NCBI GenBank assembly: GCA_958450365.1
Contig: CAUEEP010000743.1
Coordinates: 4,897,501 to 4,961,500 of the forward strand
DNA length: 64,000 bases
Source of the DNA: Mesorhabditis belari
Lineage: Eukaryota; Nematoda; Chromadorea; Rhabditida; Rhabditidae
Direction: 5' to 3'
In this document: positions 47,809 through 59,900 of the stretch, one piece after another
Numbering within the stretch: the stretch's first letter is position 1
Layout of the letters: each line of letters starts with the position of its first letter
Program-made: the position numbers and the translations under genes
Notes under the pieces: model-generated
Told to the model about the DNA's origin: nothing
What the model saw: only the letters and a program-made list of their open reading frames with translations
Database searches by the model: none

Positions 47809-47880
47809 TGCGTTGTGGTGTAATGGTTAGCACAGTTGCTCTGGGAACGAAAGGTCCTGGGTTCGAGTCTCAGCGGCACA
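47809..47880 (+). tRNA. tRNA-Pro(UGG)-like, probably a pseudogene
   Basis: Seventy-two bases fit a cloverleaf: acceptor TGCGTTG with CGGCACA (one mismatch, two G-U pairs), a 4-bp D stem in GTGTAATGGTTAGCAC, T arm CTGGG-TTCGAGT-CTCAG, and internal A and B boxes. The anticodon loop TCTGGGA would read UGG (Pro), but base 33 is C rather than U and only three of the five anticodon-stem pairs form, so it is probably decayed. Confidence 0.6.
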
Positions 47881-48378
47881 TAAGTTTTTGCGCTGCCCTG
47901 GTTCCAGTTGTTTTATTAAAAACTGCTTTTGATTGTATAATTAATATAGTAGCTGTGGATAATATTTGACAATTGATACATATTTATTTGACATTTGACA
48001 CAATTGATTTTTGATTTGATTCAAAAGACTAGTTTCATAAGTCGTTCAAAAGGTGTTACACGTTTTTGTAATTTTTTAACGTTATTCAAATTAAAATCGA
48101 TTTTCGTTATATGTTTGAAGTTTTTATTTCTTTTTGCATAAATTAAACGCATTGAAAGGCGATTATTGCCGAAATGTACACATGGAGGAGAGAGTTTGGC
48201 TTTGAGATTACGGTAAGTTTGCCATTCTTTAGAGTATTCCTACGAAATTCCCTTTTTTTTAAAAACCTGATAGCACGTAACAGCTCTTTGGTTGAACAAA
48301 ATGAAATCCACAAAAAAATGATTCTTTTGAAAGCTTTTACCTTAGAGAGTTGAAATCAGAAAAAAAACAAAACACTTA

Positions 48379-48644
48379 CCGTAAATACTGTAATAGTACC
48401 CCACCCCCCTCGTACAGTCGCGTAGTCGCAAAAGTTTTTTAGTATTTCATTTTTTACAAAGCGCCCGTACTTTCAAAAAATACGTCTTTGGTATCAAAAA
48501 ATAGCCCTGAATTTCAGCTATTTTTTTGATACCTAAGCGCGCATTATAGCTTAAATCAGTGTCGAGAAAAACTCGTTCAAAGCTAGACTACGCAACATTC
48601 CGCACCGTCATTATGGGGCTGGGGTACTATTACAGTATTTACAG
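48379..48644. mobile_element. MITE subtype A, copy 3
   Basis: CCGTAAATACTGTAATAGTA to the complementary end (one substitution, ACAG), flanked by TA; intergenic. Confidence 0.87.
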
Positions 48645-49076
48645 TAGGAACAAATCATAAGCAAAAAAAACAAAAATATCACAAAAAATATCATGCAAAC
48701 CCACAAAAAGGACAAAAACGAAAAAAAAATCGAACACAGAGTGAGAAAGAAACTTATTTTTAGTCAGGATTGACAGAAAAATCACAAAGAACATTTGCAA
48801 TTTCATTTTTGGCGACTAGGCTTTCACAGGAAAATCGAGTAAAATGAAAAAGTTGCCTAAAACTTTTTAATGATTATTTATTTGTGATTATTGCTAGTTT
48901 GTGAAATAAATACAAGCCAGCTTTCTGATTGGTTTAGGTAAGAAAATGGTACAGAGAATGATTGAAATCTTCAAATATCTTTTCAGAAACTATGTATTCT
49001 GTTTACAAAGTTTAAACGGTAATATGTTTTTTATAATATTAGAAAAGCGCTATTGTTGAAGGCTTTAGATTCAGGA

Positions 49077-49165
49077 AACTTATCACAGTTAAGAGGTTTA
49101 ACTTACTGCTTAACTTATCACAGTTAAGAGGTTTAACTTACTGCTTAACTTATCACAGTTAAGAG
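49077..49165. repeat. 35-bp direct repeat x 3
   Basis: CTTATCACAGTTAAGAGGTT with its TAACTTACTGCTTAA spacer occurs three times, the last unit partial. Confidence 0.9.
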
Positions 49166-49652
49166 GTCTTAAAAACTTATCCAATTTTGTCTTATCTCTA
49201 ATTAGATTGGGTTCCAATTAGAAAGCTGGCAAAAGTTTAAAAAAAAATAAACATTGTGCATCGTTTGATGAGTGGCAGAGAAAAGAGAAAAAAGGAAAAA
49301 ACAATAGAATACGATTCTTAAGCCCGTATTCAAGATCTCGTTGTTTTGGGTGGAAAGATTGTAGAGATTTTTAAGTTTTAAGACTTCAAATGGTGGACAT
49401 TCTGTCTTTCATAGATTCAATGATACCAAATTCTTATGTTTTTAGAAAAAAAAACTTGAAAAAGCGAATCTCTAAAGTCTAAAACAACTGTAAATCTCCG
49501 CAATTCTTTCCTCAGCCCTTAGCACTGTTTCTAAAATTGGAGAATGAAGAAAAAGCTCTTTTTTTTGTTGCTTGATATTTGGAAATAAGTCTTGAGGAGA
49601 AAAAGGCATTTAAAAAGATTGGGAGTGTTTTGAGAAGAATCGAATCAATCTT

Positions 49653-50704
49653 TTATGAAAGCGTACATCGACAACATCCACCGCGTTTTCGCTTTGACAA
49701 CGAATCTGAAAGAGAACTTTGTTTTAAAGCTATCGTAAACTTTAAAATTCTCTAACATTGCTCTAATAGAAGCAAAAGCAATTCATTTGTCTCATAGGAT
49801 ACAATTCAATTCATAACTCAGCTTTAATAGCTCATAGACAGATGGATTCTTTGTAAAATGGTGGCTAACTCTCTTTATCTTCAGCTATAAGTGCTATGAG
49901 AAATGCCAAAGATCTCAAAGTTCTTCTTTTCCTCCAAACCAACCATTAGAATTGGGCTCCGGGAGATTTTCTCTTGTTACTAGGTGCATCACTGTTGTTT
50001 TTCCGGGTGGCAACGCCAAAGCTGATAATGTCACAGATCTAGAATTCACGTTTATACTTAAAAATTAAAGAAATTGAAGAATTATTTATTATAACTATAG
50101 AAGAATAGAAGAATCTATCAAAAATTTAGATAAAACAGCAGTTCTCACCCGTGCAAGAATCGCCCGTGATAGATGAGTTTCAAGAGGGAGGCCGAGTCGA
50201 CGCTTTCTTCTTCCCACTCTGAAATTGAAAGGAAATGGATTGGAAAATTGATTGAAATGGCAAAGATAAATCAAATCAGAATACGGTAGCTCGATTAGCT
50301 TGCAAAATAGCATATCAAGATATTAAAATCAATAATCAACCTTGTGGCCAGTGGTCAAAGACGAACTGAGTCACTTCGGCAGCGGAAATTGATGGTGAAA
50401 AGGAGAATTCCCTTGTCCGACCCGACACCAATATCAATTTGAGTGTAACCTAAAATGCTTGTTTTGCGCTTTTTCTTTGTAAATTTGCGTTTGTAACTAT
50501 GAATTTGTAAATTTTGAAGCATTTGTGCTGACACTCAAGAATAATTTCTTGATCAATAGAGTTTAACGATAAATTAACGATCAAAAAGTACGATAACTAG
50601 ACCAGTTTAACTCCTAATCAAAAGTAAATCAAGAATCAATGTTTAATAAGTGGAAAAATCAAAATTTAACTACTCACATGATCTCCCGAGGCGTCGCTTG
50701 GCAT
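49653..50704 (-). CDS. UBL3: UBL3, prenylated membrane-anchored ubiquitin-fold protein
   Basis: Five exons on the minus strand (50678-50704, 50341-50449, 50149-50218, 49944-50038, 49653-49705) give exactly 117 codons plus TAA, the length of human UBL3. The start reads MPSDASGDH and leads into a ubiquitin fold (LKLILVSGRTREFSFSP, VTQFVFDHWPQEWEEE, LLKLIYHGRFLHG, LPPGKTTVMHLV, ENLPEPN). The C-terminus KRKRGGCCRCTLS is a polybasic, cysteine-rich stretch ending in a CAAX box, CTLS, predicted to be prenylated. UBL3 directs proteins to small extracellular vesicles through cysteine-dependent modification in mammals. A TTTCAG acceptor at 50722-50727 lies 17 bases before the start codon, consistent with trans-splicing. 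Confidence 0.95.
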
Positions 50705-53700
50705 TTGCCCAGCGCTTGTATCTGAAATGTCGAGAGAGATTAGTCCCGTGAAATCAAAAACTTCAACGATCAATGAGGGGAAAATAAATAAATAAAGTGA
50801 AGAAGTGGGTAAGGAGGTTAAGAGAGAAAAAGAAAAAGAGATTGAAAAAGAAGAAAAGAGGAAAGGGAGGAGAGAGAAAGGCTAGGGTGCTACTCCCGAG
50901 GGCCCTCGAGAAAATCGATACTCGGTCCGCCACGCACCCCTCCCCCCCATCCCCCATCCACCACTACCCCCTTGCCTCCAGTCATTTCTCCTCTTCTTTC
51001 CTCACTTCTCGTCAGGAAAATACGCAAAAGCAACTTGGTTACCAGTGATTTTCAATAAACTAAATTCTCTACCCTACACACTTAAAAACTTAGCCTTCAA
51101 CAAAACCTCTTACCCTCTTCATTTCTCTGAAACGTTTTTAAGAAGAATCTGTTTTTCTAGAAAAGATCTAATATTAAGAAATTTATATCGATACCATTTC
51201 TAATTGTTACCCAACCCTCTCAATCACAGTAAAATTCTTTAAATTAGTTTTATGATAAAAATTCCATCAGTTAAGACTCAGTTTATAAAGATGAGCCTAG
51301 TTTTTGTCATTTCTTCCCCTCGAAAAAGTGCGATTGCTTGCTCGCTTTTTGCTGATAAAGTCTGAGAATAGAAGGGCACCGCCCAAGAAAAAAAAGTCCA
51401 TAAATTTCTTCGCGTCATAAGGAAAACAAATCCGAAGGAGTGCCGTAAAAAAGAAAATACGAAGATACGATCAGTGAAGCAAAATTAATTAGTGTATTGA
51501 AAAGGAGGAGAGAATTTTTGCTGAATAATTTTTGAAAAGTTGCGGAAATGTGAGGGTTTGATGAATAGCATGAAAGGCGCGCTATTAGGTGGGCATTTTT
51601 TTTTGTCGGAGTGTGCCAGAGAAACGGGATGGGAGAGTTCATTTTTTCAAGGTTTGAGTCATTTTTTGTATTCAATTCAAGTATTTGTCATACGCTTTAT
51701 TCTGAGAATAGATTATTAAACAAGCACCAATCGATTTTAAAAGGTCAATCGGTCAATCGACTTTGCTAATAAAGTGCTAAACGATTGTTAAAAATGGATA
51801 AGGATTTGATTTCAATGGTGGACAAGGGTTGATTTGACGAAAGCTAGTCACAGAGGTTTTCAAAGAGTGATCAAAGAGGAGAAAAGGATAAAGAACAAAT
51901 AGAAGCTACTCTATTAGTTGAAAATTTGGGGATTTGGGAAAGGGGTGACGGAAATGCGGAGGACAAGGGGTGACCAAAAGGAGGAAAGGAGAATGGAGGA
52001 AAGGAATGGAGAAAGAGTCGTTGCAGCTGGCCATTGAGCTCTGAGCCAATTTATGCGCTCCCCGACGACACAGCCAACTGGCCGTCTTTCTCTTCACCAC
52101 CCGTTTCCCCCATCAAAGCCCCACGGAGTCATTGGGTGTCCCATTCACCAATCGTTTTGGCCGAATAACTGCCAAATCACAAGCTAAATCATAAGCAAAA
52201 TCATTCATTATATGAAATAAACAGTGTACACATAACATTAAAATAAAAACCTTAACGAAATTTAGTTTAAGCTCAAGTTTAAAGTTTAAAGCTCAAGCTC
52301 AAGCTTAGCTCAAGTCTAAAGATAGATCGTCTATTTTAGCCAAGTCTAAAAGCTTTAGATGGTTCAAATCAGTATCAAAACTAGTAACTGTAAAGCAAGA
52401 TCGAAATCATTATACAAATATTCTCAACGTGTATCCAGGTGTAAATGAAAGGATGAAGAAAATACGACTTTCTTGATAGAAAGCTAAACAAGATCTATGC
52501 TAAACAAGATTCATGCTAAACAAGATTCAAGCTAAACAAGATCCCATCTGCCTCCTCATATCCCAAATGTGCACCCATTTGCAGTCACCCATTTACCCTT
52601 ATGATTATGGGATAAAATAGGGGGAATTCTACCAGAGCAATAAAAGTAAAAATGTGAGAACATGAAAATGCAAAATTGGTGGCCGAAAATGGGGGTAAAG
52701 AGAGAGAAATGTTTAGGGGAAAAGGGTGCAAGCTAGAATCCACGATATTTCGACGAAAACCGGACAAATGGACAAGTTTCGCAGGCCGATGAGCTGTGAG
52801 AGGAAAGGGGGAAAAGGAGGGGAATGGATAGAGAGAGCCTGGAGAAGGGAGGGGTGCAGCACTGGGACGGGGGTGAGGTGAGAGAGTGGTGAGGGGGTCG
52901 AGGTGGGAGAGGTGGGAGAGGTGGGAGTCCGTGAAGATCAGCTGAAAACCGAGCTGTCTTCTCCTCGATCAATCCCATGCACCCTCCACTTTTTTTGCTC
53001 TCACCAATGTGCGTTGATCGTGAAGGCTACTCGTCGACCCTCTTTCCCCCTTCAGTCTCTCATCGAAAGATACATTTTGTCCGCTCTTCGCTAAAAATCT
53101 CACAGTAATTTGAAAATTTCTCGAGAAAATGACCAGGAACTTACAAATTTTAGCCCGAGAAATCAAATTTTAGGTGATTTTACGTTTACAGAGTCTTGGA
53201 GTCAGCTAAAGGACCAATAGTCAGTCTGCGTTTTATTTTAAAACAAAAACATATATTTATTATTCAACAAAATAATATATATAACATTTAGTATAAAGAG
53301 AAAGAAAAAATGAGAGACTTTCAGGGTTATTTCCTTTTTTGATTGGGCTAATTTCCAAAAAGGGAGGGACATAAAGAAGAAAAAAAAGTCTCAATGCACA
53401 TTTTGCTGCACAATAAATATGGGATAAAAAGCTATAAGGTTATTGTTGTTAAAATTCTCATTAACCCTTAAAAAGAGAAATGTTCAATATATTGGAATAC
53501 GCATTGATAAAGTAAGTGCATAACCGGGGCAGTGGGGGGCAGCTATGATAAAGAAAGGGGGAAATTGGGAAAGAAGAAGAAAAAAAGGGGCAAGCAAACA
53601 AATACACATCAATAAGCACCGGTGTCACGCTCAATGAGAGCACGAAACGAGGGAGGAAATTTGATGACAATGAAGGCTATAATGTGGGGAAAATTCTCAA

Positions 53701-53918
53701 AAAAAAAAACAGAAAATATTGATACAATATTGGGACAAAAGGGACACCGTTTGAGCGCACGAGGGTCAAGTGTGGGGGCACTTGGCTCTTTGGCGACTCT
53801 CTTGGATTGCTTTCAGCAAAATCTTTACAATAGCAACTAATCGGAAACTACAATAACAATATGCACAAAAAATTTTTGCTCATTTTTTTCCATTTTCTCG
53901 GAAAGCGACTCGTGATGT
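50705..53918. other. Intergenic region, UBL3 to DIG-1-like gene
   Basis: Just over 3 kb. Polypurine and polypyrimidine tracts (50810-50880, 52795-52930) keep frames open on both strands but give only low-complexity Lys/Arg or Pro/Ser peptides. A short direct repeat, GCTAAACAAGATTCA, occurs four times at 52480-52546. The 3' UTR of the DIG-1-like gene probably lies at the right end. I see no gene. Confidence 0.5.
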
Positions 53919-56900
53919 TTAGATGAGCCATTTTAGCGCTTTCCGCACTGCGGCCGGCACTGATGACCACTCGAAAGAAATCGTTTTCTCGTCTTTTGAC
54001 TCAATTGTTGCCTGAATATATGATTTTATTGAGATATTGGTTGTTCGAGCTTGTTAGAGTACTCTAGTACAGCTTTACATACCTTGAATCGGCCGGGCTT
54101 TTCTCCTTGTAGTCCTTCACTGTTCGCATGAAGGTATTGCCCAAGAAGTTGAGCAACTCGATCAAATGAACTAAAAATCTTTGTTAAGTCAATAGTCAAT
54201 AGTCAATAGTCAATACTCATAGTCGATAGTCAATCGAAAGTTTAATCGTGCAAGTGGATCAATCCATTTTATGGCACCTACCTAGCAGCGCTAATGCAGT
54301 TGTTGGGATTCATCGGATCACGGAGCATTCCATGTGGACACGCGCAATAGTACGAGCCAGGAGTGTTCACGCAGCCATGGGAACAGCCTCCATTCGAGTT
54401 TCGACACTCGTCAATGTCTAAAAGATCTCAATTTATCCTTTTTCTTTTTTAAAATACCATAGCATTGTGCATTGCTGAGAGCATATCCGGCTGGGCATCG
54501 TCCAGCGTGTGGTTGAAGCTAAAGACTTTGTATTCGGTCGCTTTTTGAAGGTATTAGAGATTGACTGATGTAGATTGGTTGATGTAGGTGTAATGACTCA
54601 GTTCACTTGACCCACCTTGCAGTTGCATTCTCCTTCTTGTGCTGGTGGAAGGGTGGAGATGGGACGAGTTGCGTCAAGCGGAATTCCGCACGAGGGGGTG
54701 ATCACCGCTTCTCCTCCTCGGCAGATGCAATTACATGGCTTCACCACATCCATCGATATATATTCTGGAGGAGGACTCGTGTCTGAAAATTTTCCTTTAC
54801 CATACGTTTTGTTTTCACGAAAACAAACCTTTATTGAGTGTGATCACTTGGCAGTTTTCATCGAGCTCTAAAGCGGTTGAGTTCAAGGAGTCCTTTATCG
54901 TCATCGCCACCACACAAACTTTGTATTCGGTCTCGGTTTTAAGATTTGCAATCACAAGACCAAAGCTAAAACTCAGAAAAGTTTGAAAATTGTTTTCAGC
55001 ACTTGCCTGTCACGGCATCTGGCTGGAATCCGATCCCATTTTTCTTTGGGTGATTCTTGATCACTCGTGAACAGGATTGAGTAGTTCTAAAGTTTTTTTT
55101 AAAGCTGAAATAACATATTTTTAAACTCACAGCCTTGTTGTTAGTGCAACAAGTCCACGAGACGGACACAGAGGTTGGCGTCAAAGCCGTCACCTCGACA
55201 TTCGTTGGCTCCGTTTGAGTTGGAGGTTTTGCTGTCACTGAAAATAAACAGCATTGGATAAGATTAAAGTAAATTGGTTATTTGCACAAAATAAGAACAA
55301 ACCCGTTGTCTTTCGAATAGAAGTCGTGGTGAAGCGAGGAGTGGTGGTGGTGGGTCGCTTGGTGGTGGACGATGTAACCGCATCACAGATCGAGTATGAC
55401 AACCACGAAGTGAAGAGCTCGTGTGACTCCCAATTTGAAAGGTGAATCACTCTTAAATGAAAGGTTTTAACTGCAATTTTGGAAGGTTTGAAAGGTGTAA
55501 ATATTTCGATTTTCAAACTAAACCTTGTTGGCTTGTCATCAGCAATTTGAGCCAAAAGTTGATTGGCGGGCTTGCGAATCGAAATCGTGACCACATGATG
55601 ATCAGATTGTTCTCGAGCTGTTTCAATCGCTGGCATCGGCTCATCACTGAATTTTTTATATATTAAGAGATAACTTTAATTGATATGATGATGTCATACC
55701 TCGATGTTCCATCAGCGCTGACAACCAACAAAACGCGGAACACTCCTTTCACGTAGTTCTTGTTTGCCAATTTGATCACCTCTTCAACCCCTTCGCCCAG
55801 TTTTGCCGAAAGTGTGTCATCGCTAAAGTTCTCTTAAATTTATCAATCAATTTTCTGCTTACGAATGTTGATGAATGTTTGCCAGTTCGGTGTCAATATC
55901 GTTGAGATTGATTGCTGGTTTCTTTGCAAAGACTTCCTGACTGTTCACAGTGACGAGATTGATTGCCATCATATCCGGTGTTAAAGCAAAGCTCTCCTAA
56001 AAAACAAAAGTGTTGCTCACTAGTTGATCTCACTTGAAGGAAAGAGGCTAGATGAGCAAGGACAGCGTTGAAATCGCTCTCATTTGATCGACCGGTGATG
56101 TCAACGACAAGTGAGAGTTGGTACGGTCTTCGAATTCCATCTGCACATAGGGGTTGTGGGGTGTGAATTGCTCTGGTGGTACGATGTCCAGAGGTGGTTA
56201 CTCTGTAAACATTAGAAATTCTTGAGATTTCTTGAGATTTCCAAGTTCATTACAACTTTAACCAACCCTTCAACATCTCGCTTTGTTGTGTGACGATAGA
56301 TCTCGGTGGGCTTGGGGATTGGCGGTGTTGTGTAGCCACAAAGATGACGACCAAGCTCGGTAACTTGATCATCCAATGCATCCACCGACGTCACTTGGAA
56401 AAGCCGTTCAGGGAAATCTCCTGAAAGTTTCTTATGAAACGGTTGTATATAAAAGTTCAAAGATCTATCGTTTTCAAGTTAAAGCAATTGCAAGCTTGTC
56501 TAAATTTTCCCACCAACAACTCTCTTCATCGATTGCAAGTTATCTGCATTAGCGCCAATAGTGACAACGAATAGTTGAACTCCATAAATTTCGCGGAGAT
56601 CTTGAGCAGCTCCAGCTGCGTTACCGCTAAAATTTAATAATTTTCTATTTTAGGACAATTTTCCATACCGATTTTGCCCGGATGTAAGCATGACGACGAT
56701 TCTTGTGGCGTTCTTTCTGCCGTGGAGATCAAATTGCTCTTTAGCCGCGTTAAACCCGTATAAAGCGATTGCTTGACCAGCTGAAAGTTAACTTTACAAT
56801 CTTGAATCTTTATTTTAATTTTAGTTTCTTTTTTTTAAAATTTAAAATTGAATTCACTACCTTCGTTGATCTTCTCAGCATCGGACATCTTCTCGATAAG

Positions 56901-59900
56901 TTCGATCTTGTCTTCATAATGTCCTAGCGCTACAGGTACAGCAACTTTGTCACTAGAATTGAGAAGCCTTTGGAATCTAACATTTCCATTTTTTACCTGT
57001 ATACTACAAAGCCAACTCTGACAAGATCGGGCGACAAATCGAATGTCTCATCCACAAGCGTAGCTGCGGATTCTTTAAGCTGGTTGAATTGCTCATGCTG
57101 GAAGTTTTCCGAAGAGTCAAGCATCAAAATCACATCCGCCTAAAATACAAACTCGTTAATTTTGTTTATCGTTCCTTGAACAGACTTCAAAATCGATTTT
57201 ACTACAATCACGGTCTTTGACGGTTGTCTTGTAAGGCCGTGGTACCCGTGTTGGCCACAATTTGGTCTCGTCTTCGATCTTTGCACTGGGAACCGTCTGG
57301 AAATTTCATTTTCAATTAGTTTTCTGGCCTAGCTCTTGTCATACTTTGTGTTTTAGCATGTTTAAGAAAATTTTAGTCCTCGAAACTCACTGCACAGATC
57401 AAGTCGGCAAGGTGTCCCAAAAATGATGCCTCGGCTGTGCGCCATTGCTTCACTTGGAGAACATGTGATGGATCAGAAACGAGTTCTTTGCTCTGCAAAA
57501 AACTTCTCTTACGTTAAATCAAAAAACTCATGAAATCCCTAAATACCGAGATTTAAGAATTTGCTCAACAAATGAAGCTCTTATTTTGTTTTGCCTCACC
57601 TCAGTGTAGCTATCGGACCCTCCAGCATCCACGATGAACAGATGCGCACCAAGGTCCGATTGGAGTTGTTTGGCCGGCTCTTTGGCATCGTCACTAAACG
57701 AATCATTTAGAATTGCTCAATACTCTGAATACTCACGAGCTGGCCGCATTTTTGAACACGATGACAATTCGGGGGATATTTTCACTGCCCGAAATCAGGA
57801 AATCGCCGCCGGCTTCTCGAAGAGCGGCACCCAGATGAGGGGCACCCTGGAAAAGTACCGTAAATACTCTAATAGAAGCATATCCTTTGACTGAATATCA
57901 TGCTCTTGGGAAAACTCAAATATTTAGTCTTCCGTTTTGTAGTCTGTTTCTTACGCCAAAAAACCCCTCCTTTCATTTAACTTTTTTTTGTTTTTCTACC
58001 CTTAGACAACTTTCTAACGTTTTGCTACTTTATATGCCTTTTTGTCAACAGAATTCATCTTTATGTGTTGACAATTGATCTATTTTTATATTTAAATCAT
58101 TCTTGATTGTTAAAGATGAATAAATGTAATTCAAAAGGCATAAAACGTTAATGAATTATCTAGAAGACTTCCAGATTGGGTTGTCTAAACAATTTTTTAA
58201 GAGGAAAATTAAAAGCGCACCCCAGAAAAGGAGGGAAAAATTGGAAGCGCATATTAGAGTATTTACCGTAGGTGTATTTTTTGATAACTGCTTTAAGTGG
58301 TAATCGTTCTTATACATCTTACTCTTGATTATGATAAAGAGCTATAGATAGAGTCTAATTAAATACTAATAACATGAGTAAAATACCTTCATACGACGAG
58401 TTTCCGATATTTGATGGAGTAAATCATCTTCAACAGAATAGTCGCCGATTGGAATCGGCACGTCCACACTTTCACCATATTTCACGACCCCGACACGAAC
58501 ATGATTAGTGAGAAGATTGAATTGCTCGTGCAAGAAAGTCTTGATGTGCTCCTTCATAACTCGATAGTCCAAAATCTTCACGTAGTTGGAGGTATCCAGC
58601 ACCAGAACCAGTTCAATGTGGGAGTTGATAAAGCAGAAATTTGTTGGTCGTCGTGTTGGTCGCAAAGTGTGATATTTCAAGATGTCGGTTGGCAACGGTG
58701 ATCCTCTTGAGTCCAAAGGAATTCCGCTTGAATCGGTGGGAATAATTTTTCCTCCTTCAGCAATTGTTCTGCCTGCTGTATCAGTTGGTAGGAGGTAGCC
58801 CTGAGGTCCGACAACCGGGTAGATTGGTAAACCGCCCGAGTCTGTAGGCAGTGGATTGTTATCTGGGCCATACACCGGATAAATATATCTTCCAATATTA
58901 TCCCTCGGCAGTAGTTGTTTATGGCGGTCTAGTGGATACCCGTTTGAATCATATAACAATAAGCCTCCGCGTGGATCCAGATATTCCCCGGTAGTATCAG
59001 TCGGAAGCGCTGTCCTATCTGCTTGAATAATGAGCATCTTGGTGGGCTGAAGTAATTCCTCAAGTGTAGGCCGAAGTGGAACAGGCTCAATGTAGATGTA
59101 CTTTCCGGTGGCATCAGTTGGCAGAACTTCACCATCGGCTCCAATTGGCTCGCCTTGGTCGTTTTGCGTGACCACTTCGCCGTTGTCAGCTACATGGTGT
59201 CCAGTGGAGTCGGTGGGCAGCAACTGTCCATCGGGGCGGTGCACAGGAGCGATCGAGTTTCCATATTGATCAGTTGGCGTTGGTGGCTCGGTTGGTGCGG
59301 CTTCAGTAGTAGTGGTGGGCTCAGCAGTTGGTATATAGACGAATCGACCACTATCATCGGTGGAAAGCACTTGGCCCTCGACATCGACCGGTTGTCCCTG
59401 AAGATTTGTTGGAATTGGCTCTCCCTGAGCATCAACGGTCGCTCCACTTGCATCAGTGGGTAGCGGTGTTCCATCAGGGCCGACAATGATCGTAAGTGGT
59501 GTTGGCTCCTCGGTTGGCTCCTCGGTGCTCGGCTCAATGTAGATGTACTTTCCGGTGGCATCAGTTGGCAGAACCTCACCATCTGTTCCAATTGGCTCGC
59601 CTTGATCATTTTGTGTGATCACCTCGCCGCTGTCGGATACATGATGTCCAGTCGAGTCGGTAGGCAGCAACTGTCCATCAGGACGGTGCACGGGAGTGAT
59701 TTGATTGCCGTGCTCATCGGTTGGCTTCGTTTCTTGAGTTGTCGTGGGCTCAGCAATTGGTATGTAGACAAATCGACCACTATCATCGGTGGGAAGCACT
59801 TGCCCCTCGGCATCGACTGGTTGTCCGGCAACGTTTGTTGGAATAGTTTCTCCTTCCGCATCAACCACGGCTCCACTTGAATCTGTGGGCAGAGGTGTTC

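Larger units (their letters stand above)
47109..49652. other. Intergenic region, WDR60 to UBL3
   Basis: AT-rich. It contains a tRNA-like sequence, a subtype A MITE and a threefold direct repeat at 49077-49165, listed separately. No protein gene seen. Confidence 0.55.
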
